Origin: Pandoraea sp. PE-S2T-3
GTDB taxonomy: Bacteria; Pseudomonadota; Gammaproteobacteria; Burkholderiales; Burkholderiaceae
Direction of reading: 5' to 3'
DNA: 64,000 bases
Assembly: GCF_002179965.1 (NCBI RefSeq)
Contig: NZ_NGUQ01000014.1
Coordinates: 372,001-436,000, forward strand
A program made the position numbers and the translations under genes. Of this stretch, positions 36,015-45,630 are shown piece after piece. Each line of letters begins with the position of its first letter. Position 1 is the first letter of the stretch. The notes under the pieces were generated by a model. The model saw only the letters and a program-made list of their open reading frames with translations, was not told the DNA's origin and searched no databases.

Positions 36015-36944
36015 TTACGAGAGCTGGCCGCGCACGTCGGCGAGCGATGCCGGATCGGTGATCGCCAGTCCCGTGAGGTTGCCGTCGATACGCTTGGTCA
36101 GACCGGTGAGCACCTTGCCCGGACCGCACTCGACCACTTGCGTCACACCTTGACCGGCGAGCCACTTGACCGACTCGACCCATCGCACCGGGGCAGCAGC
36201 CTGACGGACCAGCGCGTCCTTGATGCGGGCGACGTCGGTCTCGACGGCCACATCCACGTTATTGACCAGCGGGATTTGCGGTGCATTGAACGTCACGCCC
36301 GCCAGATACTCGCGCAGGCGATCCGACGCCGGCTTGAGCAGCGACGAGTGGAACGGTGCCGACACCGGCAGCACGAGTGCGCGCTTGGCGCCCGCGGCCT
36401 TGGCCAGTTCGCACGCCTTTTCGACGCCGGCCTTGGCACCCGCGATGACCACTTGCGCCGGGGCGTTGAAATTGACCGCCTCGACCACGCCGGCGGCCGA
36501 CGCTTCGGCGCAAACGTTGCGCACGGTGTCGTCGTCCAGACCCAGAATGGCGGCCATGCCACCCTGACCGACCGGCACGGCTTCCTGCATGGCTTGCGCG
36601 CGGAAACGCACGAGCGGCACGGCATCCTTGAAGGCGATCACACCGGCAGCCACAAGCGCGGTGTATTCACCAAGGCTGTGGCCTGCCACGAACGCCGGCA
36701 CGGCACCGCCCTCGGCCAGCCACGCGCGGTACATCGCGTAGGCGGCACTGAGCATGACCGGCTGGGTATTGGTGGTGAGGTTCAGATCTTCGGCGGGGCC
36801 AGCGGCGATCAGCTTGGCCATATCCTGCCCGAGGGCGTCCGAAGCTTCGGCGAGCGTCTCGCGCACAACGGTGTTGTCACCGAAGGCGTCCAGCATGCCC
36901 ACCGATTGGGATCCTTGTCCCGGGAAAACGAAAGCGAATGTCAT
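36015..36944 (-). CDS. fabD: malonyl-CoA--ACP transacylase
   Basis: 309 residues. FVFPGQGSQ at the start, catalytic Ser in GHSLGEY, Arg in LVRFRAQAMQ and His in SAPFHSSLL. It loads malonyl groups on ACP. ATG 36944 was chosen because homology begins there. Confidence 0.98.
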   Translation of the reverse strand: MTFAFVFPGQGSQSVGMLDAFGDNTVVRETLAEASDALGQDMAKLIAAGPAEDLNLTTNTQPVMLSAAYAMYRAWLAEGGAVPAFVAGHSLGEYTALVAAGVIAFKDAVPLVRFRAQAMQEAVPVGQGGMAAILGLDDDTVRNVCAEASAAGVVEAVNFNAPAQVVIAGAKAGVEKACELAKAAGAKRALVLPVSAPFHSSLLKPASDRLREYLAGVTFNAPQIPLVNNVDVAVETDVARIKDALVRQAAAPVRWVESVKWLAGQGVTQVVECGPGKVLTGLTKRIDGNLTGLAITDPASLADVRGQLS

Positions 36945-37089
36945 GGCGCTTGGGTTTGCAGTCAGATTCAGGAAATAACGCGGCGCATTGTCGCGCGTCG
37001 TCGTGACGCGCGAGGCGGCATCGCTGCGTGAGCGGCATTCCTCGACGGAATAACCGACACGCGCGCGACGCCACTGCGCCGGAGGGCTT

Positions 37090-38079
37090 TTACATGCGGA
37101 ACAGCACCGCGCCCCAGGTAAAGCCGCCGCCAACGCCTTCGATCATGACGTTCTGGCCGGGCTTGATGCGGCCATCGCGAACCGCCACGTCAAGCGCGAG
37201 CGGAATCGAGGCGGCCGAGGTATTGCCATGCTGGTCGACGGTGACGACCATTTTTTCTTCGGGCAGACCCAGCTTGCGGGCCGTGCTCGTCATGATGCGC
37301 AGGTTGGCCTGATGCGGAATCAGCCAGTCGATCGCCGACTGCTCCAGTCCGGCCTTCTCCAGGGCCTCGTGGGCCACTTTCTCCAGCACCTTGACGGCCA
37401 GCTTGAACACCGCCTGGCCATCCATATAGAGGAACGCCTCACCCTGCACCGCACCGGCATTCACATTGCCCGGCACGCACAAAATGTTCGAGTGGCTGCC
37501 GTCGGCGTGCAGCGCACTCGACAGAATGCCCGGCTCGTCGGAGGCTTGCAGCACGACCGCGCCGGCACCATCGCCGAACAGCACGCAGGTGGTGCGATCG
37601 TTGAAATCGAGAATCCGCGAGAACGTCTCGGCACCGATCACCAGCACATTGCGGTGGGCGCCGGCGCGAATGAAGTTATGCGCCGTGGCCATCGCGTAAG
37701 CGAAGCCCGAGCAAACAGCCTGCACATCGAACGCCGCACATCCATTGGTGATGCCGAGCTTGTTCTGCACGAGGCAGGCAGTGCTCGGAAACACGAAGTC
37801 GGGTGTGGAGGTGGCAACGATGATCAGATCGAGCTGGTTGGCGTCGAGTCCGGCCATGTCGAGCGCGCGCTTCGCGGCCTCGGTGGCCATGTCGCTGCTG
37901 CTCTGATCAGGCGCCGCGAAATGCCGGGCCTTGATACCGGTGCGCGCGACGATCCACTCGTCGCTCGTCTCGATGCCGCGCGTGGCAAGCTCGTCGGCCA
38001 GCTGCTGGTTGGTCACGCGTCGTGCCGGCAGATAGCTGCCGGTACCGATGACACGGGAATGAATCGCGGACTGGGTCAT
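37090..38079 (-). CDS. fabH: beta-ketoacyl-ACP synthase III
   Basis: A 329-residue initiating condensing enzyme. Cys in [12 protein letters not shown], His in IPHQANLRI, Asn in [10 protein letters not shown]. It joins acetyl-CoA and malonyl-ACP to start fatty acid synthesis. 38 bases after plsX. Confidence 0.98.
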   Translation of the reverse strand: MTQSAIHSRVIGTGSYLPARRVTNQQLADELATRGIETSDEWIVARTGIKARHFAAPDQSSSDMATEAAKRALDMAGLDANQLDLIIVATSTPDFVFPSTACLVQNKLGITNGCAAFDVQAVCSGFAYAMATAHNFIRAGAHRNVLVIGAETFSRILDFNDRTTCVLFGDGAGAVVLQASDEPGILSSALHADGSHSNILCVPGNVNAGAVQGEAFLYMDGQAVFKLAVKVLEKVAHEALEKAGLEQSAIDWLIPHQANLRIMTSTARKLGLPEEKMVVTVDQHGNTSAASIPLALDVAVRDGRIKPGQNVMIEGVGGGFTWGAVLFRM

Positions 38080-38117
38080 CTTAAGATCAGTTAGCGCGCC
38101 AGGGCAGGCCGTCGGCA

Positions 38118-39170
38118 TCAAAGCGCCGGAATGGCGCTCGCCGGCTTGTTGTCCTGGAGCTTGGTTTGATTCTCCTGCATGGCGTGCGACAAGCGGTCGA
38201 GCACACCATTGCGAACTGCATCATAGCCGCGTTTGATAGCCCATTCAAACGAGTAGGCGTCGGCCGAGCCGTGGCTCTTGATGACAAGTGCACGCAACCC
38301 GAGCAACGCCGCACCGTTATAACGACGGTGATCGACGCGGTTCTTGAAGCGGGTGAGAATCGGCAGCGCGACAACAGCGATCACTTTGGCCCACCACGTA
38401 CGGGTGAATTCCTCTCTGATCATGTCGCCGAGCATTTGCGCCAGGCCTTCGGAGGTCTTGAGCGCGACGTTACCGACGAAACCGTCGCAGACCACGATGT
38501 CGGTGGTGCCGCGATAGATATCGTTGCCTTCCACGTTGCCGTAGAAGTTCAGCGTGGAGGCGCGCAACAGCTCGCCTGCCTGCTTGATGACGTCGTTGCC
38601 CTTGATAACTTCTTCGCCGATGTTGAGCAGACCGATCGACGGATGGTCCTTCCCGTCGACCGCCGCGACGAGCGCGTGGCCCATTTCGGCGAATTGCAGC
38701 AGGTGGGTCGGCTCGCAGTCCACGTTGGCGCCCAGATCGAGCATCGTGGTGTAGCCGGCCTTCTGATTAGGCAGCACCGTGGCAATGGCGGGACGTTCGA
38801 TACCCGGCAACGTCTTGAGCACGTAGCGCGAAACGGCCATCAGCGCACCGGTATTCCCGGCGGACACGCAAGCCTGCGCGCGCGCTTCCTTGACCAGATT
38901 CAACGCCACACGCATCGAAGAGTCTTTCTTCTTGCGAAGCGCGGTCTCGACCGAGTCGTCCATGGCGACAACTTCGGTCGCATTGACGACGGACAGGCGC
39001 GGGTGATCCGTCATGCGCAACTTTGCGAGCTGCGCATTGATGGCGTCCTGCTGCCCGACCAGCACGAGCTCGACATCGTCGGTGGATTGTACGAAGTGAA
39101 CCGCGGCCGGCACCGTCACCGATGGGCCATGGTCACCGCCCATACAATCGATCGTCAGGGTGACTGTCAT
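38118..39170 (-). CDS. plsX: phosphate acyltransferase PlsX
   Basis: A 350-residue enzyme converting acyl-ACP to acyl-phosphate for PlsY in phosphatidic acid synthesis. [17 protein letters not shown] at the start and [10 protein letters not shown] are hallmarks. It follows rpmF, the standard rpmF-plsX-fab order. The first ATG of the frame (39236) would read through the rpmF-plsX spacer; 39170 is the conserved start. Confidence 0.97.
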   Translation of the reverse strand: MTVTLTIDCMGGDHGPSVTVPAAVHFVQSTDDVELVLVGQQDAINAQLAKLRMTDHPRLSVVNATEVVAMDDSVETALRKKKDSSMRVALNLVKEARAQACVSAGNTGALMAVSRYVLKTLPGIERPAIATVLPNQKAGYTTMLDLGANVDCEPTHLLQFAEMGHALVAAVDGKDHPSIGLLNIGEEVIKGNDVIKQAGELLRASTLNFYGNVEGNDIYRGTTDIVVCDGFVGNVALKTSEGLAQMLGDMIREEFTRTWWAKVIAVVALPILTRFKNRVDHRRYNGAALLGLRALVIKSHGSADAYSFEWAIKRGYDAVRNGVLDRLSHAMQENQTKLQDNKPASAIPAL

Positions 39171-39288
39171 GTCGACGTGATTGGCTTGCGGTACAGGTAA
39201 CAAAAAAAGCGGCAGGATAAGTGCCGCTTTTGCCACATCGGACGATCAAACAGCGCCATGATGGGCGCGTGTCGTCTGTCGGGCCGAA

Positions 39289-39468
39289 TTAGTCGTTCTT
39301 GGTCTTGATGACCTTACGACCACGGTAGAAACCGTTCGGCGAAATGTGGTGACGCAGATGCGTCTCACCCGACGTCGGTTCGACGGCGGTCGACGGTGCG
39401 GTCAGGAAATCGTGCGAACGGTGCATGCCGCGCTTCGACGGCGACTTCTTGTTCTGTTGAACGGCCAT
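39289..39468 (-). CDS. rpmF: 50S ribosomal protein L32
   Basis: 59 residues beginning [19 protein letters not shown] after Met and ending RKVIKTKND; the middle [18 protein letters not shown] is the L32 core. The zinc-ligand Cys residues of some L32 are replaced, as usual in this group. GAGGAG precedes the ATG. Co-transcribed with plsX downstream. Confidence 0.97.
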   Translation of the reverse strand: MAVQQNKKSPSKRGMHRSHDFLTAPSTAVEPTSGETHLRHHISPNGFYRGRKVIKTKND

Positions 39469-39596
39469 GATAACTCCTCAAAATATCGCGAAATTTTAAC
39501 ACAGTTCGAGCGCCGCCCTACGGTGTCGGCCTGTCGGCCCGACCTGTGCGACTAACGCAAACATGTACTTTGGTGAGCCGGAAACCCGGCCGCACT

Positions 39597-40199
39597 TTAC
39601 TTTCCGTCCTTGTCCGGCGAGCGCTTGAGCGCTGCCAGCGCCGCGAACGGAGACGGCTTATCCTCTTCTTCGGGCTCGGGTTCCGGTTCGGTCAACCCGT
39701 CGCTGCCCGTGGCCAGCGCGTCGTGCACACTCGGACAAACCTCGTGTTTGGGCACAATCGGCAAAGCCAACAACAATTCTTCCTCGACCAGCTCGCGCAG
39801 ATCGAAATGCTTCGAGCCGACCAGCGCTTCGAGCTCGTCTTCGTCGAGCGGACGGGCTTCAGCAGCCGCATCGTCGCGCACGACTTCAAACGTCGTCTCC
39901 GAGTCCAGCGGCTCCTGGTACGGCGTCAGGCAGCGTTGGCACTCCAGCCACATCGGGCCTTCGACCGACAGCGTCAGAAACTGCGCAACGGTGGGCTTGC
40001 CATCCGCACGCAACACCTGCTTTTCGCTGCCCTCGGCACGCCAATGGAACACGCCTTTCGTACGGGCGGCCTCCGAGACTTCAGGAGGCACTTCGGTTAC
40101 CATGCGCGGCAAAGCCGCAAGTTGCACGTCACCTTCCGCCACCCGGCCGGTACGCGCGAATTCGAACAGATCGACGATATATTCGTTCATCACGCTCAT
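39597..40199 (-). CDS. yceD: YceD (DUF177) 23S rRNA accumulation protein
   Basis: A 200-residue DUF177 protein: VEGPMWLECQRCLTPYQEPL contains the Cys pair (C-x2-C), followed by an acidic region and VCPSVHD near the end. In E. coli it is linked to 23S rRNA accumulation. It lies upstream of rpmF, as in most proteobacteria. The C-terminal 25 residues are Glu/Pro-rich. Confidence 0.93.
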   Translation of the reverse strand: MSVMNEYIVDLFEFARTGRVAEGDVQLAALPRMVTEVPPEVSEAARTKGVFHWRAEGSEKQVLRADGKPTVAQFLTLSVEGPMWLECQRCLTPYQEPLDSETTFEVVRDDAAAEARPLDEDELEALVGSKHFDLRELVEEELLLALPIVPKHEVCPSVHDALATGSDGLTEPEPEPEEEDKPSPFAALAALKRSPDKDGK

Positions 40200-40375
40200 C
40201 CTTGCCTTGGCGCATCTGACTGCTTTTCAACGTCCCTTGCCCTCGCAGCGCCTTGATCCGACGCCGTTTTCCGGTGTTCGAACCCTGATCGCGCAGACTG
40301 GCGGGACCGAGCGCCAGATTGCAAAAGCCGTGAATTCTAAATAGTTTTTCGTTTCTCGTCAAACACTTAAACCCG

Positions 40376-41011
40376 ATGACCGCACAGCCCCTGCCACCGT
40401 TGATCCTGGCCTCCGGATCGCGCTATCGCCGTGAACTGCTTGAGCGCCTGCGCCTGCCGTTCACGGTCGTCGTCCCGAACATCGACGAAACCCCGGCACC
40501 TGGCGAAACCCCGCACGACACCTCCCTGCGCCTGTCGCGCGAGAAAGCGCAGGCTGTCGCCGCCCTTCACCCCGACGCCCTCATCATCGGCTCCGATCAG
40601 GTCGCCACCTTCGAAGGCCGCCAGATCGGCAAGCCCGGCAATTTCGAGAACGCCATGGCGCAGTTGCGCGACATGCGCGGCAAAGTCGTGGAATTTCACT
40701 CCGCACTCTGTCTGCACGATGCTCGCCACGACCGCAGCCAAGCCACAGACGTGGTAACCCGTGTGAAGTTCCGTGACTTGCCCGATGACGTGCTCGCCGC
40801 CTATCTTCACGCCGAAACGCCCTATGACTGCGCCGGGAGCGCCAAGTCCGAGGGGCTGGGCATCATGCTGCTCGAAACCATCGAGAACGACGATCCCACC
40901 GCCCTCATCGGCCTGCCGATGATCGCGCTCACGACCATGTTGATGCAGGCGGGCGTATCAATCGTGCCGCAGACCGTACATCAACAAGGTGCTTCGGGAG
41001 CCAAGGCATGA
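40376..41011 (+). CDS. Maf-family nucleotide pyrophosphatase (YceF-like)
   Basis: 211 residues. ILASGSRYRRELLERL at the start and IIGSDQVATFEGRQIGKPG are Maf signatures; the YceF-type subgroup hydrolyses m7GTP as housecleaning or is linked to division. Divergent from yceD, and overlaps the next gene by ATGA. Confidence 0.93.
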   Translation: MTAQPLPPLILASGSRYRRELLERLRLPFTVVVPNIDETPAPGETPHDTSLRLSREKAQAVAALHPDALIIGSDQVATFEGRQIGKPGNFENAMAQLRDMRGKVVEFHSALCLHDARHDRSQATDVVTRVKFRDLPDDVLAAYLHAETPYDCAGSAKSEGLGIMLLETIENDDPTALIGLPMIALTTMLMQAGVSIVPQTVHQQGASGAKA

Positions 41012-41724
41012 GCGGCACGCTGTACCTGATTCCGAACACCCTCGGCACCGACACGCGTGGCGGCTTGCCCGCCGTGCTGCCCGAAGAGGTCCGCACGGTG
41101 ACGGCCGGCCTGACGTACTTCGTCGGCGAACAGGCCAAGAGCACGCGCGCCTTTCTGAAACTGGTCGGAGTGAGCACGCCGATTCAGGAAATCGAAATCC
41201 GCGAGTTGAACGTCAACACGCCGCCAGCCGCCATTGATGCTCTGCTGGCACCGATTCTGGCGGGTGCCGACGGCGGCCTCGTATCGGAGGCGGGCTGCCC
41301 GGCGGTGGCCGATCCGGGGGCCCTGCTGGTGCGGCGCGCCCACGAGAAAGGCGTCCGCGTGGTGCCTTTCGTCGGTCCGAGCTCGATTCTGCTTGCTCTG
41401 ATGGCCAGCGGTCTGAACGGCCAGAGTTTCGCGTTTCACGGCTACTTGCCGACGGATGCGGGCGAGCGCGCCAAACGGCTGCGCGAACTCGAACAGCGCT
41501 CGCGTAAGGAAAAGCAGACGCAGATCTTCATCGAGACACCCTACCGCAACAAGGCCATGCTCGATGCGCTGCTGCAAAATTGCGACGCATCGACGCTGCT
41601 GTGCGTGGCCGTCGATGTGACGCAGGATGCGGAGCAGATCGTCGCGCATCGCGTGAAAGGCTGGCCGCAGAACACCGTGGAGCTACACAAGCGCCCCGCG
41701 ATTTTCCTGTTCCTCGCGCAGTAA
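41008..41724 (+). CDS. SAM-dependent methyltransferase, tetrapyrrole methylase family
   Basis: 238 residues related to RsmI: LYLIPNTLG in place of the usual start, LVSEAGCPAVADPGALLV (family core) and VVPFVGPSSILLALMASGL. RsmI-like enzymes methylate C1402 of 16S rRNA, but this shorter subgroup has no settled substrate. Translationally coupled to maf through ATGA. Confidence 0.9.
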   Translation: MSGTLYLIPNTLGTDTRGGLPAVLPEEVRTVTAGLTYFVGEQAKSTRAFLKLVGVSTPIQEIEIRELNVNTPPAAIDALLAPILAGADGGLVSEAGCPAVADPGALLVRRAHEKGVRVVPFVGPSSILLALMASGLNGQSFAFHGYLPTDAGERAKRLRELEQRSRKEKQTQIFIETPYRNKAMLDALLQNCDASTLLCVAVDVTQDAEQIVAHRVKGWPQNTVELHKRPAIFLFLAQ

Positions 41725-41728
41725 AACG

Positions 41729-41766
41729 AAAACCCCACGAAAACGGCCGTTTCCGTGGGGTTTTTC
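41729..41766. terminator. bidirectional terminator
   Basis: AACCCCACG...CGTGGGGTT with an A-run before and TTTTT after; it serves the plus-strand methyltransferase gene and the convergent sppA. Confidence 0.85.
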
Positions 41767-41792
41767 ATCGATTTCGCATCGAAAATCCAGTT

Positions 41793-42848
41793 TTACTTCA
41801 ACGACAGCGACGAGCCCATCATCATCGTCTTCATGGCCGCAGTGCCGACCGCCGCACCGAATCGGCGCGCCATGCGCTCGGGCAGGTTTTCCTTGACGGT
41901 GTAGTCAACCAGATCAGGCGCTTTCAGCACATCGCGGGCGACTGAATCCACCGTGCCCGTGCCGTCGGCCAACCCCAATTCGATGGCACGCTGGCCCGTC
42001 CAGAACAGCCCACTGAACAGATCCGGGTCGTCCTTCAGGCGATTGCCGCGCCCCTTCTTGACCGCACCGATGAACTGCTGATGTACCTGCTCAAGCATGT
42101 CGAGCGCGTACGTCTTTTGCTGATCGGTCTGCGGCGAGAACGGATCGAGGAAGCCCTTGTTGCGCCCGGCCGTCAGCAAACGCCGCTCGACGCCGAGCTT
42201 GTCCATGAGCCCCGTGAAACCGAAACCGTCCATCAACACGCCGATGGACCCGACGATGCTCGCCTTGTCGACGTAAATCTTGTCGGCAGCCGCCGCCACG
42301 TAATAGCCGCCGGACGCACAAATTTCCTCGACCACGACGTACAACGGCTTCTTCGGATATTTCGCGCGCAAACGGGCGATATCGTCATAGATCATACCGG
42401 CCTGCACCGGACTGCCGCCCGGGCTGTTGATCCGCAGGATCACCCCCGCAGCCGAGGAATCCTCGAACGCCGATTCGAGTGCCGAGTTGATCTTTTCAGC
42501 ACTGGCCTGACCATCCGGGGCAATTTCGCCGCTCAGCGTCACGAGTGCCGTGTGCTTGCCGGAACCGCCAGCGGACGATGTGCTGCTGCTCCCATCGATA
42601 TCGAAAATCGACCACACGACGAGCGCAACGATCGCGAGCATCAGCAGGCGAAAGAAGATTTTCCAGCGGCGCGCAGCCCGCTGCTCCTTGATGCCGGCCA
42701 TCAGCACCTTTTCGAGCATCTCGCGCTCCCACGGCTTCACTTCGCGAGGGTCACGCGGACTCCCACCACCTCCCGAAGGGGGACGCCCGCCGGGTGGCGG
42801 AAAACCGGGTTCGGTGCGGGGCGAATCGGGCGGGAGGGCGTCGGCCAT
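41793..42848 (-). CDS. S49-family signal peptide peptidase
   Basis: 351 residues. Pro/Gly-rich cytoplasmic N-terminus, one membrane helix (about 64-82), then the S49 domain. INSPGGSPVQAG (140-151), nucleophile S179 in ICASGGYY and general-base K231 in AGRNKG, 52 residues apart as in SppA of the short type. It degrades cleaved signal peptides in the membrane. Confidence 0.93.
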   Translation of the reverse strand: MADALPPDSPRTEPGFPPPGGRPPSGGGGSPRDPREVKPWEREMLEKVLMAGIKEQRAARRWKIFFRLLMLAIVALVVWSIFDIDGSSSTSSAGGSGKHTALVTLSGEIAPDGQASAEKINSALESAFEDSSAAGVILRINSPGGSPVQAGMIYDDIARLRAKYPKKPLYVVVEEICASGGYYVAAAADKIYVDKASIVGSIGVLMDGFGFTGLMDKLGVERRLLTAGRNKGFLDPFSPQTDQQKTYALDMLEQVHQQFIGAVKKGRGNRLKDDPDLFSGLFWTGQRAIELGLADGTGTVDSVARDVLKAPDLVDYTVKENLPERMARRFGAAVGTAAMKTMMMGSSLSLK

Positions 42849-42933
42849 ACGTTGTCCAGAGAAGCTTTAGGAAAAGGCGGTAGAAGTTCGGCTGTCGTCG
42901 CGTTCAGGTCGCGTCGGTCATTCGCAGATCTCG

Positions 42934-43368
42934 TCACGCGGCCGACGCCGGCGCATCGGGCACTTGTATATAGGCGTCCGGCCACCACACAACCGTCGTC
43001 GCGGCAGCAGCGCCACCCGACGGCGCCCCGTCAGTCAGGGCCAACTGTTCCTCGACCCGCACCGGCTGCAATGCACCGCCACGGCATGGGCCGCCGACGC
43101 AATGACCCGTATTGGGCTCATACGTCGCGCCATGCGTAGCGCACATCAAGTATAAGCCGGACGTCTCGAAGAACTGCCCCTCGGACCAGTCCAGCTCCAT
43201 GGGCACGTGGGCGCACTGATTGAGGTAGCCATACACCTGCCCGTCGTAGCGAATCACGAAGGCTGGCGTGCGATGTCCGCCGACTAGCACCTCGAAGCGC
43301 ACGCCGAGTCCGCCGTCCACCAGCGCGGTACCGGCACAGATCGGCTGCGGCGCGACGGTTTCGCTCAC
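42934..43368 (-). CDS. Rieske [2Fe-2S] protein
   Basis: 144 residues from GTG 43368. C52-x-H54 in NQCAHVPMEL and C76-x2-H79 in MCATHGATYEP bind the cluster; it resembles ferredoxin components of dioxygenase-type systems but is single-domain and soluble. The GTG overlaps the stop of the phosphatase gene as GTGA, so it is coupled. Redox partner unknown. Confidence 0.9.
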   Translation of the reverse strand: MSETVAPQPICAGTALVDGGLGVRFEVLVGGHRTPAFVIRYDGQVYGYLNQCAHVPMELDWSEGQFFETSGLYLMCATHGATYEPNTGHCVGGPCRGGALQPVRVEEQLALTDGAPSGGAAAATTVVWWPDAYIQVPDAPASAA

Positions 43369-44027
43369 ACCCGCTCCAGCAGCCACTCGCGCAACTCCGC
43401 CACGCTGCCCGCACAGAACGCAGGCGCAAGCGCCTCAAGCTGATCACGCGGATGCGCGCCACCATAGGCCACGGCCACGCTCGCGGCCCCGGCGCTGTGC
43501 GCCATCTGCAAGTCGTGCGTGGTGTCGCCGATCATGACCGTGCGGCGCAGGTCTTGCCCAAGCTCACGGGTGAGTTCCTGGAGCATGGCCGGATGGGGCT
43601 TCGAGAATGTCTCATCCGCGCAACGTGTCGCGTCGAACGTGCGCATCAGGCCTGCCGATTCGAGCGCGCGGTTCAGGCCAACGCGCGACTTACCGGTCGC
43701 CACTGCCAGGAATCGACCGCGCGAGCGCAGTTCTTCCAGCAATTCTCGTACGCCGGGAAACAACACGGTGGCTTTATCGCCTATCAAGTAATGAAAGCGA
43801 TAGCGTTCAGAAAGACGCGGATAGTGCGCAGGGTCGAGCGTCGGAACCGCCATTTGCAGGGCGTCACGCAGCCCCAGACCGATGACATGGCTGGCCAGCT
43901 CGTCGGTCGGCACAGGCAACCCAAGATCGCGGCAAGCCGCCTGGATACAGCGGGTAATAGTGGGCGTCGAATCCATCAACGTCCCGTCCCAGTCGAAAAC
44001 GACCAGGTCGAACTCAGGGCTTGGCAT
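43365..44027 (-). CDS. HAD-family phosphatase, Gph-like
   Basis: 220 residues. HAD motif I FDWDGTLMDST, motif II VATGKSR and motif III-IV KPHPAM with MIGDTTHDL. Such enzymes include phosphoglycolate phosphatases; the substrate is not fixed by sequence. Its start overlaps the rluC stop by 14 bases. Confidence 0.9.
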   Translation of the reverse strand: MPSPEFDLVVFDWDGTLMDSTPTITRCIQAACRDLGLPVPTDELASHVIGLGLRDALQMAVPTLDPAHYPRLSERYRFHYLIGDKATVLFPGVRELLEELRSRGRFLAVATGKSRVGLNRALESAGLMRTFDATRCADETFSKPHPAMLQELTRELGQDLRRTVMIGDTTHDLQMAHSAGAASVAVAYGGAHPRDQLEALAPAFCAGSVAELREWLLERV

Positions 44028-45018
44028 CGGCGGGAGCGCCTCGAAGTTGATTCAGGAATTGCTCACATTCTGGCGGCAACGCCGCTTCCAGTGCAATCGG
44101 CGTATCGAGCACGGGATGCGTGAACTTCAACCGCCAGGCGTGCAGGAACATGCGTTTGATACCGGGCTTGGCGCCGGGACGGGCGAGATTCTTGTTCAGC
44201 GTGAAGTCGCCGTACTTGTCGTCTCCCACGATCGGGGTGCCGCAGTGTGCCAGATGAACGCGTATCTGATGGGTTCGTCCCGTTTTCAGTTCCGCTTCCA
44301 GCAAGGTATAAGGCGGAAATGATTCCACCATGCGAAATACGGTGTGCGACTGCTGGCCGTCTTCCTGCACCCGGACGCGGCGCTCCCCCTCGGACGTGAC
44401 GTATTTATATAGCGGCGCCTTGACCGCCCGCAGCTTGTCGCGCCATTCGCCGGTGACACAAGCCAGATAACGCTTGTCCATCCGGTTGTGGCGAATCTGC
44501 TCGTGCATGCCGACCAACGCGGCGCGCTTCTTGGCAAGCAGCAGAATGCCCGAGGTATCCCGGTCGAGGCGGTGCACCAGCTCGAGAAACTTCAGTTGCG
44601 GCATGGCGCGGCGCAATTGCTCGATCACACCGAACGACACGCCGCTGCCACCGTGCACGGCCACGCCGGACGGTTTGTTGATGGCCAGCAGGTAGTCGTC
44701 TTCGAACAGGACGGGGAATGTGGCGGCGGGAACGTGGGTCTGGGGTTCGTTGGAACCAGCGGCCACGCGGACCGGGGGGATACGGATGATATCGCCCAGG
44801 ACAAGTCGATAGGCTGCGTCTACTCGCCCTTTGTTTACGCGGACTTCGCCGCTGCGAAGAATCCGATAAACGTGACTTTTCGGTACCCCTTTGCACTCAC
44901 GCAGGAGGAAATTATCGATCCGCTGACCGGCCGAGCCGTCATCGACTTCGACCAACCGCACCTGTGGTGCGGGTGCCGGCGCAACCATTTTGTGCCGACT
45001 TTTGCCTAACTCATTCAT
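44014..45018 (-). CDS. rluC: 23S rRNA pseudouridine synthase RluC-type
   Basis: 334 residues. S4-like N-terminal domain (RIDNFLLRECKGVPKSHVYR, about 33-52), then the catalytic domain with ELVHRLDRDTSGILLLAK (catalytic Asp) and TGRTHQIRVHLAHCGTPI. RluC modifies U955, U2504 and U2580 in E. coli. It precedes gph, and is divergent from rne, the classic rne-rluC neighbourhood. Confidence 0.95.
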   Translation of the reverse strand: MNELGKSRHKMVAPAPAPQVRLVEVDDGSAGQRIDNFLLRECKGVPKSHVYRILRSGEVRVNKGRVDAAYRLVLGDIIRIPPVRVAAGSNEPQTHVPAATFPVLFEDDYLLAINKPSGVAVHGGSGVSFGVIEQLRRAMPQLKFLELVHRLDRDTSGILLLAKKRAALVGMHEQIRHNRMDKRYLACVTGEWRDKLRAVKAPLYKYVTSEGERRVRVQEDGQQSHTVFRMVESFPPYTLLEAELKTGRTHQIRVHLAHCGTPIVGDDKYGDFTLNKNLARPGAKPGIKRMFLHAWRLKFTHPVLDTPIALEAALPPECEQFLNQLRGAPADAKP

Positions 45019-45630
45019 TATGAATATAATTTGTCCGACAGAGGTGGCGGTAGCGGGAATCGTGCCAAATCCACACCTCTGCTGGTGCATACCCCAAAAC
45101 GGTATTTTACTTGCACCCCGGGCAGGCTGCTCGTCCGGTGACCCTGGAGCAGCGAGCGCACGCACGTCACGCAGCGTCGGCAGGAAGTCTGGCCCATAGG
45201 CCGCTTCGGTCGCAGCGCGCATGACGCGGATAGAGTTGGTGGTTATAGAATTTTTTGGCGGTCAGACTGGAGTCCATTCTTTCAGGCTGATCGCTTTGTG
45301 AATATCGTTCGCGCAAAAGTCGAGATTGAGGCGCCGCCACAATAAGAATAAGTGTCGGCAGGCGCCCCGAGAAAATGCTGATGAAGTTTCTCGTGTTACG
45401 GACTGCAAACCCGAAGTAATCCGCGCTGTGCCGGCGTTATATGGCACTTCGGCGGTTCCGGGCGAGCGCGTTAGCGTATTCGCAGGCGCCTTTGCGTCCG
45501 TGGGCCTCATCGCCCGGACCTCCCCGGCAATTCTTCCACCTCCGGCTCGAACCTCGCGTGTTGGATAACTCGAGTGATACGTGCCCGACGCTCTGCGCAT
45601 TCGCATTAGCGGCGGGTGGGAGTCGTTTTC
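45019..45630. other. rluC-rne divergent region and long rne leader
   Basis: 612 bases with no supported gene. It must hold promoters for both genes and probably a long 5' leader for rne. In E. coli a structured rne leader mediates autoregulation; a similar role is plausible. A short hairpin CGTTT-TCATG-AAACG (45623-45637) encloses the rne start codon. No strong -35/-10 pair stands out. Confidence 0.5.
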
